Source of the DNA: Streptomyces olivochromogenes
GTDB taxonomy: Bacteria; Actinomycetota; Actinomycetes; Streptomycetales; Streptomycetaceae
Length of the DNA stretch: 64,000 nt
Direction: 5' to 3'
Assembly: GCF_001514115.1 (NCBI RefSeq)
Contig: NZ_KQ948455.1
Span: 420,709-484,708 of the forward strand
Notes under the pieces: generated by a model
Seen by the model: the letters and a program-made list of their open reading frames with translations, nothing else
What the model was told of the DNA's origin: nothing
Databases searched by the model: none
Shown: positions 8,587 to 17,491 of the stretch, piece by piece
Layout of the letters: every line of letters begins with the position of its first letter
Numbering within the stretch: position 1 is the first letter of the stretch
Position numbers and translations under genes: made by a program

Positions 8587-8717
8587 GGGCGAGGTACCTC
8601 CGGCAGGGCACGGGCTGGAATCTCGTGGGTGGGTTCCCCTCCCCATAAATACGCCCGTATCGGTACGTCCGTTCAGGCGGGGGCGTCCATTCCCTGGGGG
8701 CGGCTCCAACTCCCGTC

Positions 8718-10172
8718 TCAGAACCCGAGGACCGCCTCCATCACCGCCTTCGCGATCGGCGCCGCGTCCCCGCCCCCGCTGATGTCCCCGCGATCGGCCG
8801 CCGCGTCCTCGACGACGACCGCGACCGCCACCGCGGGCTCCATCGTGCCGTCCGCCTGGGCCCAGGAGATGAACCAGGCGTACGGCGTCCCCAGGTTGTC
8901 GATGCCGTGCTGGGCGGTCCCGGTCTTGCCGCCGACCGTCGCTCCGGGAATCGCGGCGTTGGCGCCGGTGCCCTCCGTCACCACGTCCGTCATCAGCTCG
9001 CGCATCCGCAGGGCGGTCGCCGGGTTCATCGCCTGGTGGAGCGTGCGGGGACCGGTCGTCGAGACCGTGCTGTCGCTCCGGGTGGTCGTCTTCTCCACCA
9101 GATAGGGCGTTTTGACGGACCCGCCGCCCGCGACGGCCGCCGAGATCATCGCCATCTGGAGGGGAGTGGCCCGGGTGTTGAACTGACCGATGGAGGAGAG
9201 CGCGAGCTGCGCCTTGTCGAGGGTCGTGTCGAAGTTGCTGGGGGCGACGGAGAAGGGGATCCGAAGGCGGTCGTTGAAACCGAAGTCCGCCGCCGTGCGG
9301 GTCATGTCGCTCAGCCCCACGTCCACGCCCAGCTTGGCGAAGACCGTGTTGCAGGACCACTCGAAGGCGTACCGCAGCGAGGCGTCCTCGCAGCCCTCGA
9401 GCTCGTTCGTCAGCCGGGTCGTGGTGCCGGGCAGCCGGTACGGGTCCGGGGAGGTGGTCGGCGTGTCGAGGTCCGTCACCACCCCCGCGTCGAGGGCCGC
9501 CGCGGCCGTCACCACCTTGAACGTCGACCCGGGCGGATAGGTCTGCCGGATCGCCCGGTTGAGCATCGGCTTGTCCGCCGCCCCGTTCAGCCGTTCCCAG
9601 GCGTGTTTGACCGCCCTGCCCGTCCCGGACAGCTCCCCGGGGTCGTACGACGGGGTGGAGACCAGCGCGAGGATCCTGCCGGTGGACGGCTCGATGGCGG
9701 CGACCGCCCCGCGCCGGGTACCGAGACCCCGGTACGCCGCGCGCTGTGCGGCGGGGTCGATCGTCGTGACCACCTTGCCGGCGGGGTTCTGGGCGCGGGT
9801 GGCGTCGTTCCACAGGGGGAAGGGCGAGAGCAGCGGGTCACTGCCGGAGAGGATGCCGTCCTCGGAGTTCTCCAGGAACGTCGTCCCGTACACCTGCGAG
9901 GCGAAGCCGGTCACGGGCGCGTACAACGGGCCGTCCGTGTAGGTCCGTTCGTAGCGGAGCTGCTGGCCGCTGTCCCTGGAGCCGGTGACCGGCCGGCCCC
10001 CGACGAGGATGGCACCGCGCGGCTGGCCGTAGCGGGCGATCGTCTGGCGCCGGTTGGCCGGGTTGTCGTCGTACGCCCCGGCCTGGAAGACCTGGACGCG
10101 GGTGGCGTTGACGAGGAGCGCCAGCAACAGCACGGCGCAGAGCGCGGCGGCCCGGCGGATGTACTTGGTCAT
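8718..10172 (-). CDS. class B penicillin-binding protein (transpeptidase)
   Basis: 484-residue membrane-anchored D,D-transpeptidase that cross-links peptidoglycan. One N-terminal membrane segment (about residues 8-24), a pedestal region, then the transpeptidase domain. The catalytic serine is in STFK near residue 216, the second motif SCN near 273, and KTGTAQ near 413. The ATG overlaps the stop of the SEDS gene (ATGA at 10169-10172), so the polymerase and transpeptidase are made together as a cognate pair. Similar in layout to the PbpA/RodA pairs of actinobacteria; its exact developmental role is not visible. Confidence 0.92.
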   Translation of the reverse strand: MTKYIRRAAALCAVLLLALLVNATRVQVFQAGAYDDNPANRRQTIARYGQPRGAILVGGRPVTGSRDSGQQLRYERTYTDGPLYAPVTGFASQVYGTTFLENSEDGILSGSDPLLSPFPLWNDATRAQNPAGKVVTTIDPAAQRAAYRGLGTRRGAVAAIEPSTGRILALVSTPSYDPGELSGTGRAVKHAWERLNGAADKPMLNRAIRQTYPPGSTFKVVTAAAALDAGVVTDLDTPTTSPDPYRLPGTTTRLTNELEGCEDASLRYAFEWSCNTVFAKLGVDVGLSDMTRTAADFGFNDRLRIPFSVAPSNFDTTLDKAQLALSSIGQFNTRATPLQMAMISAAVAGGGSVKTPYLVEKTTTRSDSTVSTTGPRTLHQAMNPATALRMRELMTDVVTEGTGANAAIPGATVGGKTGTAQHGIDNLGTPYAWFISWAQADGTMEPAVAVAVVVEDAAADRGDISGGGDAAPIAKAVMEAVLGF

Positions 10173-11563
10173 GGTGCCGTCGTCCCGTCGTACTGGCTGC
10201 GTGCCGAGTCACTGACGCGGATCAGCAGCGCCACGATGATCCAGTTGGTGACGACCGAGGAGCCGCCCTGGGCGAGGAACGGCATCGCCATCCCGGTCAG
10301 CGGGATCAGACCGGTCACGCCGCCCGCGATCACGAAGACCTGGAGCGCCACGATCGAGGCGAGGCCGATGGCGAGGAGCCGTCCGAAGGGGTCGCGCAGG
10401 GCGAGGCCGGCGCGGTAGCCGCGTTCCACGAGGAGGCCGTAGAGGAGGAAGATCGCACAGAGTCCGAAGAGGCCCAGTTCCTCGCCCGCGGTGGCCAGGA
10501 TGAAGTCCGACTTGGCGGCGAATCCGATGAGGATGGAGTGGCCGAGCCCGAGGCCGGTGCCCAGCATCCCGCCCGCGGCGAACGCGAACAGGGACTGGGC
10601 GAGCTGGTTCGGTCCCTGGCCCGCCTCGATCGTCGCGAAGGGGTGCAGCCAGTCCTGCACCCGGCTGTGGACGTGCGGTTCCAGCCAGCCGACGGCGACC
10701 GCGCCCACACAGGCGAGCAGCAGGCCCACGGCGATCCAGCCGGTGCGGCCGGTGGCGACGTACAGCATGATCACGAAGAGGCCGAAGAACAGCAACGAGG
10801 TGCCGAGGTCCCGCTCCAGGACCAGGACCACCACGCTCAGCAGCCAGATCGCGACGATCGGGCCGAGGACCCGGCCGGTGGGGAGCTGGAGCCGTTTGAA
10901 CCGCCAGACGGGGCGGCCCGCGTAGGCGAGCGCGTTGCGGTTGGCCGCGAGGTAGCCGGCGAAGAAGACCGCGAGCAGCACCTTCGCGAACTCGCCCGGC
11001 TGGATGGAGAACCCGGCGATCCGGATCCAGATCCGGGCGCCGTTCACGGCGGGGAAGAGGATGGGCAGGACCAGCAGGCCCAGCGCCGTGACGACCGAGA
11101 CGTAGGTGTAGCGCTGCAGGACGCGGTGGTCGCGCAGGAAGAGGACGGCCGCGATGAAGAGCGCGACGCCGAGCGTCGACCAGATGAGCTGGATGGGGGC
11201 GGCCCGGTCACCCGGGGTCTCCAGGTCCAGGCGGTAGATCAGCACCAGGCCCAGGCCGTTGAGCAGGACGGCGATGGGCAGCAGCAGCGGATCGGCGTAC
11301 GGCGCCCGCAGCCGCACCGCGACATGCGCGAGGACTGCGAGCACGCCGAGCCCGGCACCGTAGACCGCGGCGCCGGGCGGGAGGGCGGTGTGCCGGGCGT
11401 ATGCGACCGCGCAGTAGCCGAACACGGACAGCAGTACGGCCATGACGATCAGGGTGAACTCGATGCCACGGCGCCGGGGCAGGCGGACAGCGGGGGCGGG
11501 CGGGTCCGCTGCCACGGTCGTTCCCCGCGTACCGGGAATTCCGGGCATTCCGGGCTGGTTCAT
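10169..11563 (-). CDS. FtsW/RodA/SpoVE (SEDS) glycosyltransferase
   Basis: 464-residue polytopic SEDS protein, a lipid II polymerase that works with a class B PBP. About ten membrane helices are visible. Conserved SEDS stretches include QPGEFAKVLLAVFFAGYLA, RDLGTSLLFFGLF and GLGHSILIGFAAKSDFILATAGEELG, and the C-terminal GLIPLTGMAMPFLAQGGSS. Start at the ATG preceding MNQPGMPG, with a short Pro-rich cytoplasmic tail. First gene of the pair with the downstream PBP. Confidence 0.92.
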   Translation of the reverse strand: MNQPGMPGIPGTRGTTVAADPPAPAVRLPRRRGIEFTLIVMAVLLSVFGYCAVAYARHTALPPGAAVYGAGLGVLAVLAHVAVRLRAPYADPLLLPIAVLLNGLGLVLIYRLDLETPGDRAAPIQLIWSTLGVALFIAAVLFLRDHRVLQRYTYVSVVTALGLLVLPILFPAVNGARIWIRIAGFSIQPGEFAKVLLAVFFAGYLAANRNALAYAGRPVWRFKRLQLPTGRVLGPIVAIWLLSVVVLVLERDLGTSLLFFGLFVIMLYVATGRTGWIAVGLLLACVGAVAVGWLEPHVHSRVQDWLHPFATIEAGQGPNQLAQSLFAFAAGGMLGTGLGLGHSILIGFAAKSDFILATAGEELGLFGLCAIFLLYGLLVERGYRAGLALRDPFGRLLAIGLASIVALQVFVIAGGVTGLIPLTGMAMPFLAQGGSSVVTNWIIVALLIRVSDSARSQYDGTTAP

Positions 11564-11643
11564 GTCCGGAACGTAGCAAGCGCCGAACCTGATGTCCCGT
11601 TAGGTGATGACGAACGGGCCGATCCGGTGGGTGCGACCCGGCG

Positions 11644-12144
11644 TCAGCACCAGCGCGGGGACGGGCCGACGTTGTCGATGTGCTGCGCCGAGCCCCAGGA
11701 CCAGGTGCCGTCGGTGATCAGGTACCAGATCGGGTTGCCGCCGACGCGCTCGCCTCTGGTCTTGCAGTAGATGTGGACCCGCTCGCCGTACGGCGCGATA
11801 CGGATGATCCGGCTGCGGCGGTCGGGCCGGTTGTGCAGCGCGAGGCCGTCGCGGGAGACGACCCGGCCCTCGAAGCGGCGGTGGTCGTCGTACCGTCCGT
11901 CGTAGTACGGGTCGTCGAAGCTGTCGCCCAGACCGTCGTCGAAGTAGGGGTCCTCGCCGTTGTCCCAGTCGCCGTTGTCCCAGTCGTGGGCGAAGTTACC
12001 GGAGTCGTCGACGATGCCGGGGCCGGTGCCCGTGATCGCGGTGGGCTTGCCGGCGGCGAGGGCGGGTCCGGCGCCCGCGGCCGCGATGAGCGTGCCGGCG
12101 GCGAGCACCATCCCGGTGCGGGCAAGGGTGTGGCGCAGGGACAT
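11644..12144 (-). CDS. small secreted SH3-like protein with acidic linker
   Basis: 166-residue secreted protein. Signal peptide MSLRHTLARTGMVLAAGTLI through an Ala-rich cleavage region near residue 30, then an Asp/Asn/Tyr-rich low-complexity stretch (DWDNGDWDNGEDPYFDDG), then an SH3b-like domain (LALHNRPDRRSRIIRIAPYGERVHIYCK ends near the Cys) and a C-terminal Cys. SH3b-like domains in exported actinobacterial proteins often bind the cell wall. A clear GGAGGAG ribosome site precedes ATG 12144. Located downstream of the histidine kinase gene's end, in the same direction, with its own leader. Confidence 0.7.
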   Translation of the reverse strand: MSLRHTLARTGMVLAAGTLIAAAGAGPALAAGKPTAITGTGPGIVDDSGNFAHDWDNGDWDNGEDPYFDDGLGDSFDDPYYDGRYDDHRRFEGRVVSRDGLALHNRPDRRSRIIRIAPYGERVHIYCKTRGERVGGNPIWYLITDGTWSWGSAQHIDNVGPSPRWC

Positions 12145-12245
12145 GGGGGCTCCTCCGGAAAGGTGGTAAATCTGACTAATCGCCACATTAGGAGTGAGCT
12201 CGGGCGCGCGCAGGCCGCACTGAGCCATCGGGGACGCGGGGACGC

Positions 12246-13583
12246 TCAGCGTGCCCCGGTCGGCCCTTCCCCACCGGTCGGGCCGGGCGCGCCCCGCTCG
12301 TCCTGAGGAAGCGTCAGTGTCGCGATCGCACCGCCCGCGGGAGCGTTGGCGAAGACCAACCGCGCGCACAGCACCTCCGCCTGGCCGAGCGCGATCGTCA
12401 ACCCCAGTCCATGGCCCTTCGAACCGCCCTCCGTTCGGAACCGCTGCGGCCCGTGCTCCAGCAGGTACTCCGGATAGCCGCCGCCGTGGTCCCGCACCGT
12501 CACCACCGGGCCGTCGACGGTCAGTACCACCGGGCCCGCCCCGTGCTTGTGCGCGTTGGCCACCAGATTGCCGAGCACCCGCTCCAGACGGCGCCGGTCG
12601 GTCTCCACCCGGACATCACTCACGACCCGCACCTCGGTCTCGGTGCCCGACGCCCGCACCACCCGCTCGGCCAGCGGGGCCAGCGGCTCCGAGTCCAGCT
12701 CCAGCAACTCCCGCCCGGCGTCCAGCCGGGAGATCTCCAGCAGGTCCTCGGTGAGCGTCCGCAGCGTGGCCACCCGGTCGCGGACCAGCTCCGTCGGCCG
12801 GCCCGGCGGCAGCAGCTCCGCCGCCGCGTGCAGCCCGGTCAGCGGGGTGCGCAGCTCGTGCGCCACGTCCGCGGTGAAGCGCTGCTCGCTCATCAGCTTG
12901 CTCTGCAGCGAGGACGCCATCGTGTCGAGGGCCCCGGCGACCGCGGCCACCTCGTCCTGGGGGCCGGCCGGGTACCGCGTACGGGGGTCCACGGCCGTAC
13001 GGGGATCGTTGACGCGCGCGTCCAGGTCGCCCGCGCTGATCCGCCGGGCCACCTGTGCCGTCGCGTGCAGCCGACGGGTCACCCGCGTCACCGCGAACGC
13101 TCCCACCAGCAGCGTCGCGCCGATCGCCAGCGCCGAGGACCACACGATCGACCGGTCCAGGGCGTCGATGGCGTGCGCGCCCTGGGAGTAGTCGAACTGC
13201 ACGGCGAGCGCCCGCCCGCCGCTTGCGGGTCCGGCCGCCCACATGGTGGGGTGCGGGTCGCTGTCCCCGACCATCGTGCCGCGGTGCCCGTCCGTCGCCA
13301 GCTCGCGCAGCGGCGCCGGCAGACCTGGGAGGTCCAGCCCCGCGCCCGGCGGCAGCCGGTCGCCCGCCTCGTAGGCCGCCGTCACCTCCGCCAGCCGGTC
13401 GAGCGCCCGGCCGCGGGCCTCGCCGACGGTCTGGTTGGTCACCGAGACATGCACGAGGACGCCGAGCAGGGCGGCGAGACCGCAGCACATCACCGTGATG
13501 AAGGCGGCGGCCTTCCAGGTGAGGGTGCCGGCCCAGTGGGGGAGACGGCGGGGCGGCCGGAAGCGGCGCGGGCGCAGCCTCAT
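12246..13583 (-). CDS. sensor histidine kinase without adjacent regulator
   Basis: 445-residue membrane sensor kinase. Two membrane segments (about residues 24-46 and 150-172) bracket an extracytoplasmic sensor. HAMP linker follows (RISAGDLDARV), then HisKA with the phospho-accepting His in FTADVAHELRTPL near residue 240, and a HATPase domain with N-box NLVANAHKHG and G-box GHGLGLTI. ATG 13583 overlaps the stop of the lipoprotein gene by ATGA. No response regulator lies on either side, so its partner must be elsewhere. Confidence 0.9.
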   Translation of the reverse strand: MRLRPRRFRPPRRLPHWAGTLTWKAAAFITVMCCGLAALLGVLVHVSVTNQTVGEARGRALDRLAEVTAAYEAGDRLPPGAGLDLPGLPAPLRELATDGHRGTMVGDSDPHPTMWAAGPASGGRALAVQFDYSQGAHAIDALDRSIVWSSALAIGATLLVGAFAVTRVTRRLHATAQVARRISAGDLDARVNDPRTAVDPRTRYPAGPQDEVAAVAGALDTMASSLQSKLMSEQRFTADVAHELRTPLTGLHAAAELLPPGRPTELVRDRVATLRTLTEDLLEISRLDAGRELLELDSEPLAPLAERVVRASGTETEVRVVSDVRVETDRRRLERVLGNLVANAHKHGAGPVVLTVDGPVVTVRDHGGGYPEYLLEHGPQRFRTEGGSKGHGLGLTIALGQAEVLCARLVFANAPAGGAIATLTLPQDERGAPGPTGGEGPTGAR

Positions 13584-14410
13584 GGGGCGCTCGCGGCGGT
13601 CGACGGCGCGGGGGAGGTGGAGGGGGAGACGAAGTGCGAGGCCGACGGAGAGGCCGCGGGAGAGGCTGAGGGCGAGACCGGTGGGGCGGGGGGTGCCGAG
13701 GGGACGGGTGCGGCGGTGCCGCGCAGGGTGGGGCTGGGCGTGCCCACCCGGAGGATCTCGTCCCGGGTCGCCAGCATCGCGTGCTGGTGCGGGTCCCAGG
13801 TCCACACCGTGCGGTACTCGTAGCCCGGCAGGGTCGAGGGCGAGCGGATGATCACGTCACGGCCCGCGACCTCGACGCTGATCGTGCTGTCCGCGGTGCC
13901 CATGATCTGGACCAGCTTGTGGTGCTCGAAGGTGTACACACGCACCGCCAGCTGGTTCTGCGGAAAGCGGATGCCGAGCACCAGGTCGTCCTTCCGGTCG
14001 CCCGTGAGATCACGGTAGTACGCCTGGAGGATCGGGCACTTCCCGCCGAGCGTGCCCTTGCCGGTGCAGTACTTGAGCTGCTGGGCCGTCTCACGGTACG
14101 GGGCGTGGACGGCGCTGTACTCGTCCGGGTGGCGGCCGACCTCGGCACGGAACACGGCGATCGGGTCCACCTTGTGGATGTCGTCGCCCGGCGCCGTGAT
14201 GCCCGTCACCGTCTCGGTGTCCGCCTCGCCGTAGTCGAGGGCGGCCGTCGACGCGGGCGGCAGCTCGGGCCAGAGCCGGGCCGGGCCGACGGCGGTGGGC
14301 GTCGCCCCCGCGCCCCGCAGGGCACCGGAGTCGCCACAGCCCGCCACGGCCGCCGCCAGCAGGGCGACGAGGACTGCGAGCACGAGACGGCTAGGCCGGG
14401 TGGGGGTCAC
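13580..14410 (-). CDS. lipoprotein coupled to histidine kinase
   Basis: 276-residue predicted lipoprotein: signal peptide with lipobox VAGC near residue 24 from GTG 14410, which follows a CAGGAGAG ribosome site. The mature part contains YYRDLTGDRKDDLVLGIRF, resembling VCBS/FG-GAP-like repeats, and ends in a Pro/Ser/Ala-rich tail. Translational overlap with the kinase suggests that it helps sense an extracytoplasmic signal for that kinase, as some Streptomyces lipoproteins do. No enzymatic motif is visible. Confidence 0.75.
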   Translation of the reverse strand: MTPTRPSRLVLAVLVALLAAAVAGCGDSGALRGAGATPTAVGPARLWPELPPASTAALDYGEADTETVTGITAPGDDIHKVDPIAVFRAEVGRHPDEYSAVHAPYRETAQQLKYCTGKGTLGGKCPILQAYYRDLTGDRKDDLVLGIRFPQNQLAVRVYTFEHHKLVQIMGTADSTISVEVAGRDVIIRSPSTLPGYEYRTVWTWDPHQHAMLATRDEILRVGTPSPTLRGTAAPVPSAPPAPPVSPSASPAASPSASHFVSPSTSPAPSTAASAP

Positions 14411-14683
14411 TGCTCTCCTGCGTCCGGGCCGGCCTCGATCCGGGGCCAGGGGGACGGCTCGGTGCGCGAGGTCGGCGTGAAATCGACGAAACCGACGCCC
14501 CACACCATATTCGTAGGGAAGTCCTTTTTGTTCGCGGGTGGGGTCGGTGAGGCCGGTGAGAACATGACGGGGTGCCGACGTGAGGGCGCGACGGCGTGAG
14601 GCCGTGGGGTGCCGGACGTGCGGGCGGCGGAGGCCGGAGGTCAGGTGCCGGGGGCCAGGGGCTGGAGGCCAAGGGCCGGGGGG

Positions 14684-15268
14684 CTACTCCGCCAGTTCCT
14701 CCAGGAGGCGGGCCGTGGGCAGACCGGCGCGCAGGTACTCCACGAACAGTTCGTTGTGCAGGGCCCAGGGCGAGCGGCGGCTGCGGATCAGGCGGATCGC
14801 CTCGTCGGAGGTGTGTCCCGCGAGGACCAGCGCGTGCGCGACCACGAGCCCCGAGCGGTTGTAGCCGTGGTAGCAGCGCACCAGGACCCGGCGCCCGTCC
14901 TCCAGTGCGTCGTCCGCGGCCCGCGCGAGCCGGATCACCCCCGCGAGCTGTGTCCCGTCCAGGGGACCGTCCGGAATCGGCCACACATGGTGCTCGACGC
15001 CCGGGTCGGGGCCGTGCCCCGGCAGCCGCAGCAGTGTCAGGACCAGGTCGAACTCATCCCTCACGACCGCGAATTCCGGCTCGCCGGCCCGCCCCGCGAA
15101 CGCGTGCCCGCCCATCCACAGGCCTGGCACGATCTCGCTCCACGGGCTGTCCGGAGCGGGCACATCGGGTTGCTTTCTGCGAGTCCGCAACAGCGCCTCC
15201 CACAACTCCCCCAACTGCTCACAAAGGTAACCGGGTTCTTGCCCCTGGAGCACCCCGCCTGTTCCCAT
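14684..15268 (-). CDS. dual-specificity protein phosphatase family
   Basis: 194-residue protein with the cysteine phosphatase signature CYHGYNRSG (CX5R, Cys near residue 131) followed by SGLVVAHALVLAGHTSDEAIRLIR, and upstream WMGGHAF and a candidate general-acid loop in HHVWPIPDGPLD. It would remove phosphate from proteins or other phosphoesters. The ATG at 15268 is chosen; an in-frame ATG at 15289 would overlap the start of the divergent gene. The longer open frame to 16285 is opposite-strand shadow of that gene. Confidence 0.8.
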   Translation of the reverse strand: MGTGGVLQGQEPGYLCEQLGELWEALLRTRRKQPDVPAPDSPWSEIVPGLWMGGHAFAGRAGEPEFAVVRDEFDLVLTLLRLPGHGPDPGVEHHVWPIPDGPLDGTQLAGVIRLARAADDALEDGRRVLVRCYHGYNRSGLVVAHALVLAGHTSDEAIRLIRSRRSPWALHNELFVEYLRAGLPTARLLEELAE

Positions 15269-15287
15269 GGTCGTGGGGTGATGGTGC

Positions 15288-16091
15288 ATGAACGGACTGC
15301 GCGTCATACCGACCTGGCGCCACGGGCAGGAGCGCCTGTACGTGTGCCTGACCGACGGGAGGAACGTCGCCTGGTACGACCGTGAGGCCGCCCGCGTCAA
15401 TCTGCTCAGCGAGGAGCGGCGGGAGGACGTGCTCGACGCGCTCGGCCCGTTCCTGACCGGCCCGGTGACGGTGGGGCCCCCACCGGTCCCGACCCCCGCG
15501 GAACTGGCCCGGCTGACCCTCCACCCGGACGACGACCTCGCGCCGAACCGGCCCGGCGAGGCGTTGATGATCGACCTCGACCGCGACCCGGGACCGGCGC
15601 GCCGCCTGCGGCCCGACCCGCGGCGCCGTGCGCTCGCCGCCGAGCAGGCGGTCGGGGAGGCCCTGGACCATCTGGAGGGCGCGGGCTGGCACACCCTCCA
15701 CTCCATCCCGCTCCCCGGCGGCGACCGTGTCCACCACTTGCTGATCGGCCCCGGCGGCATCTTCGCCCTGCGCTCCCTGCACGCCCGCAAGCAGCGGGTT
15801 CTCGTCGCCGACCCCATGGTGACCGTCGGCCGCCGGGAGCCGTATCCGCTGCTGCGCCGGGTCCGAGCCGACGCCGACCGGGCCTCGTACGCGCTGACCG
15901 CCGAGGTCCACGCCGTCCTGGCGGTGGCGGGCCCCGCCGAGCTCGATGTCCTCGCCCCCCTCCGGGAGGTCCGCGTCCTGCAGGACACCGACCTGTCCTC
16001 GCTGGCCCGACTCGGGGGTGTCCTGAAGCCGGCGGACGTGGAGGCCCTGCACGCGATGGCCCGCGACCGCCACACATGGCTACGAACGTGA
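15288..16091 (+). CDS. NERD-domain protein
   Basis: 267 residues. The middle region AAEQAVGEALDHLE, HSIPLPGG, RVHHLLIGPGGIFALRS matches the nuclease-related domain (NERD), a PD-(D/E)xK-like fold seen in bacterial DNA-processing proteins. An N-terminal domain of about 110 residues is not recognised. It shares a short divergent promoter region with the phosphatase gene; the two start codons lie within 20 bases of each other. Confidence 0.7.
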   Translation: MNGLRVIPTWRHGQERLYVCLTDGRNVAWYDREAARVNLLSEERREDVLDALGPFLTGPVTVGPPPVPTPAELARLTLHPDDDLAPNRPGEALMIDLDRDPGPARRLRPDPRRRALAAEQAVGEALDHLEGAGWHTLHSIPLPGGDRVHHLLIGPGGIFALRSLHARKQRVLVADPMVTVGRREPYPLLRRVRADADRASYALTAEVHAVLAVAGPAELDVLAPLREVRVLQDTDLSSLARLGGVLKPADVEALHAMARDRHTWLRT

Positions 16092-16442
16092 CCTCGTAGC
16101 CCTGGATCGCTGCGGGCCGGTATCTGTTCGGCCGCGGGTGGGTGGGGGCTGGTCGCGCGGTTCCTCGTGCCCCTGAGAGCCTCGGCTCGGTCGGGGGTCG
16201 AGGGTGAGGTCCCAGCGAACCGACCTGGGCCCGCACCCTCCAGCCGGTCCGGCGTGTGAGGTCGGGGCCGGGGGCCGCGATCCACCCAGCCCGGCCCGTG
16301 ACTTCAGCCCGTCCGGCGTTTGAGGACGAGGCCGTTCAGGCCGTGCGGGGGTCCAGGGGGCGCAGCGCCCCTGGCGGGGTGGAAGGGGCGGAGCCCCTGG
16401 GGATGGGACGGGTAGGGGCGGCGGGGGCGAGGGACCGGTTGG
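16092..16442. repeat. intergenic Streptomyces palindromic repeat and hairpins
   Basis: No gene is visible in this 351-base stretch. It holds two copies of a CGTCCGGCGTKTGAGG-type unit (about 16247 and 16310) followed by hairpins: 16353-16374 (CCAGGGGGCGC / GCGCCCCTGG) and 16384-16398 (AGGGGC / GCCCCT), then a GGGACGGGTAGGGGCGGCGG tail. From memory this composite is a dispersed intergenic repeat in Streptomyces genomes. Its position between convergent genes means that it also can serve as a two-way terminator. Confidence 0.6.
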
Positions 16443-17309
16443 TCAGGGGGACGGGGTGAGGAGGGGGGAGAGGAGGTCGCCGTGTCGGTGCAGGCGCGGA
16501 GCGATGTCGTCGGCGTGGAACACGAGCCCGGACGGGTCCCCGCAGGACGCGACCTCGTCCCACGTGACGGGGGCGGACACGGTGGGCGCGGACCGCGCAC
16601 GCAGCGTGTACGGCGTGGCCGTCGTCTTCCGCGCGGCGTTCTGACTGTGGTCGACGAACACCTTCCCGGGCCGCAGACTCTTGGTCATCCGGTGCGTGAC
16701 GAGCGCAGGCAACACCCGCTCCGCTTCCACGGCCAGCTCCCTCGCATACGCGCTGACGTCCGATGACGGCATCCGCACCACCGTCGCCAGCAGATGCAGC
16801 CCCTTCGACCCGGACGTCTTCGCGTACGCCTCGATCCCGTCCACAGCCAGCCGCTCCCGCAGCCACAACGCGACCTCGCAGCACTCGACGACCGTCGCCG
16901 GCGCCCCCGGGTCGAGGTCGAACACGATCCGGTCGGCCAGACCGGGCGCGTCCACCTGCCACTGCGGCGTGTGGAACTCGGTGACGAGGTTCGCCGCCCA
17001 CATCAGCGAGGGGAGGTCCTGGACCAGGACCATCCGGGCGGGGCCCTCCGTCCGGGGGACCTCGGCGGTCCGGACCCAGTCGGGGGTGCCGGGCGGCACG
17101 TTCTTGGTGAAGAAGACCTGTCCGTCCGGTCCGTCGGGGTAGCGGAGGAAGGAGACCGGCCGGTCGTGGAGGTGCGCCAGCAGCGGCTCCGCGACCGTCG
17201 CGTAGTAGTGCAGGACCTCACCCTTGGTGAAGCCGGTCGCGGGGTACAGCACCTTGTCCAGATTCGTGAGCGCGAGCCGCCGTCCCTCCACTTCCGTGAT
17301 CGGCGTCAT
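16443..17309 (-). CDS. LigD-type NHEJ polymerase (Prim-Pol) domain protein
   Basis: 288-residue stand-alone LigD polymerase domain, an archaeo-eukaryotic primase-like enzyme that fills gaps during non-homologous end joining. It contains the family start EGRRLALTNLDKVLYP, metal-binding RIVFDLDPG (Asp residues near 130 and 132), TSGSKGLHLLATV and VFVDHSQNAARKTTATPYTLRARSAPTVSAPVTW-type segments. No ATP-dependent ligase or phosphoesterase domain is fused, so the ligase must be encoded elsewhere. Divergent from Ku (17492) across 182 bases. ATG 17309 selected; the longer ORF adds residues without family match. Confidence 0.92.
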   Translation of the reverse strand: MTPITEVEGRRLALTNLDKVLYPATGFTKGEVLHYYATVAEPLLAHLHDRPVSFLRYPDGPDGQVFFTKNVPPGTPDWVRTAEVPRTEGPARMVLVQDLPSLMWAANLVTEFHTPQWQVDAPGLADRIVFDLDPGAPATVVECCEVALWLRERLAVDGIEAYAKTSGSKGLHLLATVVRMPSSDVSAYARELAVEAERVLPALVTHRMTKSLRPGKVFVDHSQNAARKTTATPYTLRARSAPTVSAPVTWDEVASCGDPSGLVFHADDIAPRLHRHGDLLSPLLTPSP

Positions 17310-17491
17310 ACGACGAGAGTCGCATGAAATCGCCGTCAAAGCGCCGAGATCGCCCCGCCGCCCCCTTGCGGATGTGAGGTCGCGCACACCCGTCTAGCCT
17401 GGCTTTCAACCGCACCCGCGAGCCCGCGTCGGCAAGAACCCGTACTCACCGAGAACCCGCGTCAGCAGGAACCACCAGGAAGGTGCCGCAC

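Noticed and set aside
8587..8717. Zur box upstream of the permease/TIGR03943 pair
   Set aside because: No TGAAAATCATTTTCA-like sequence; the zinc link is therefore unsupported.
14684..16285. 533-residue phosphatase with long N-terminus
   Set aside because: The extension is Arg/Pro/Ser-rich antisense of the NERD gene, without family match.
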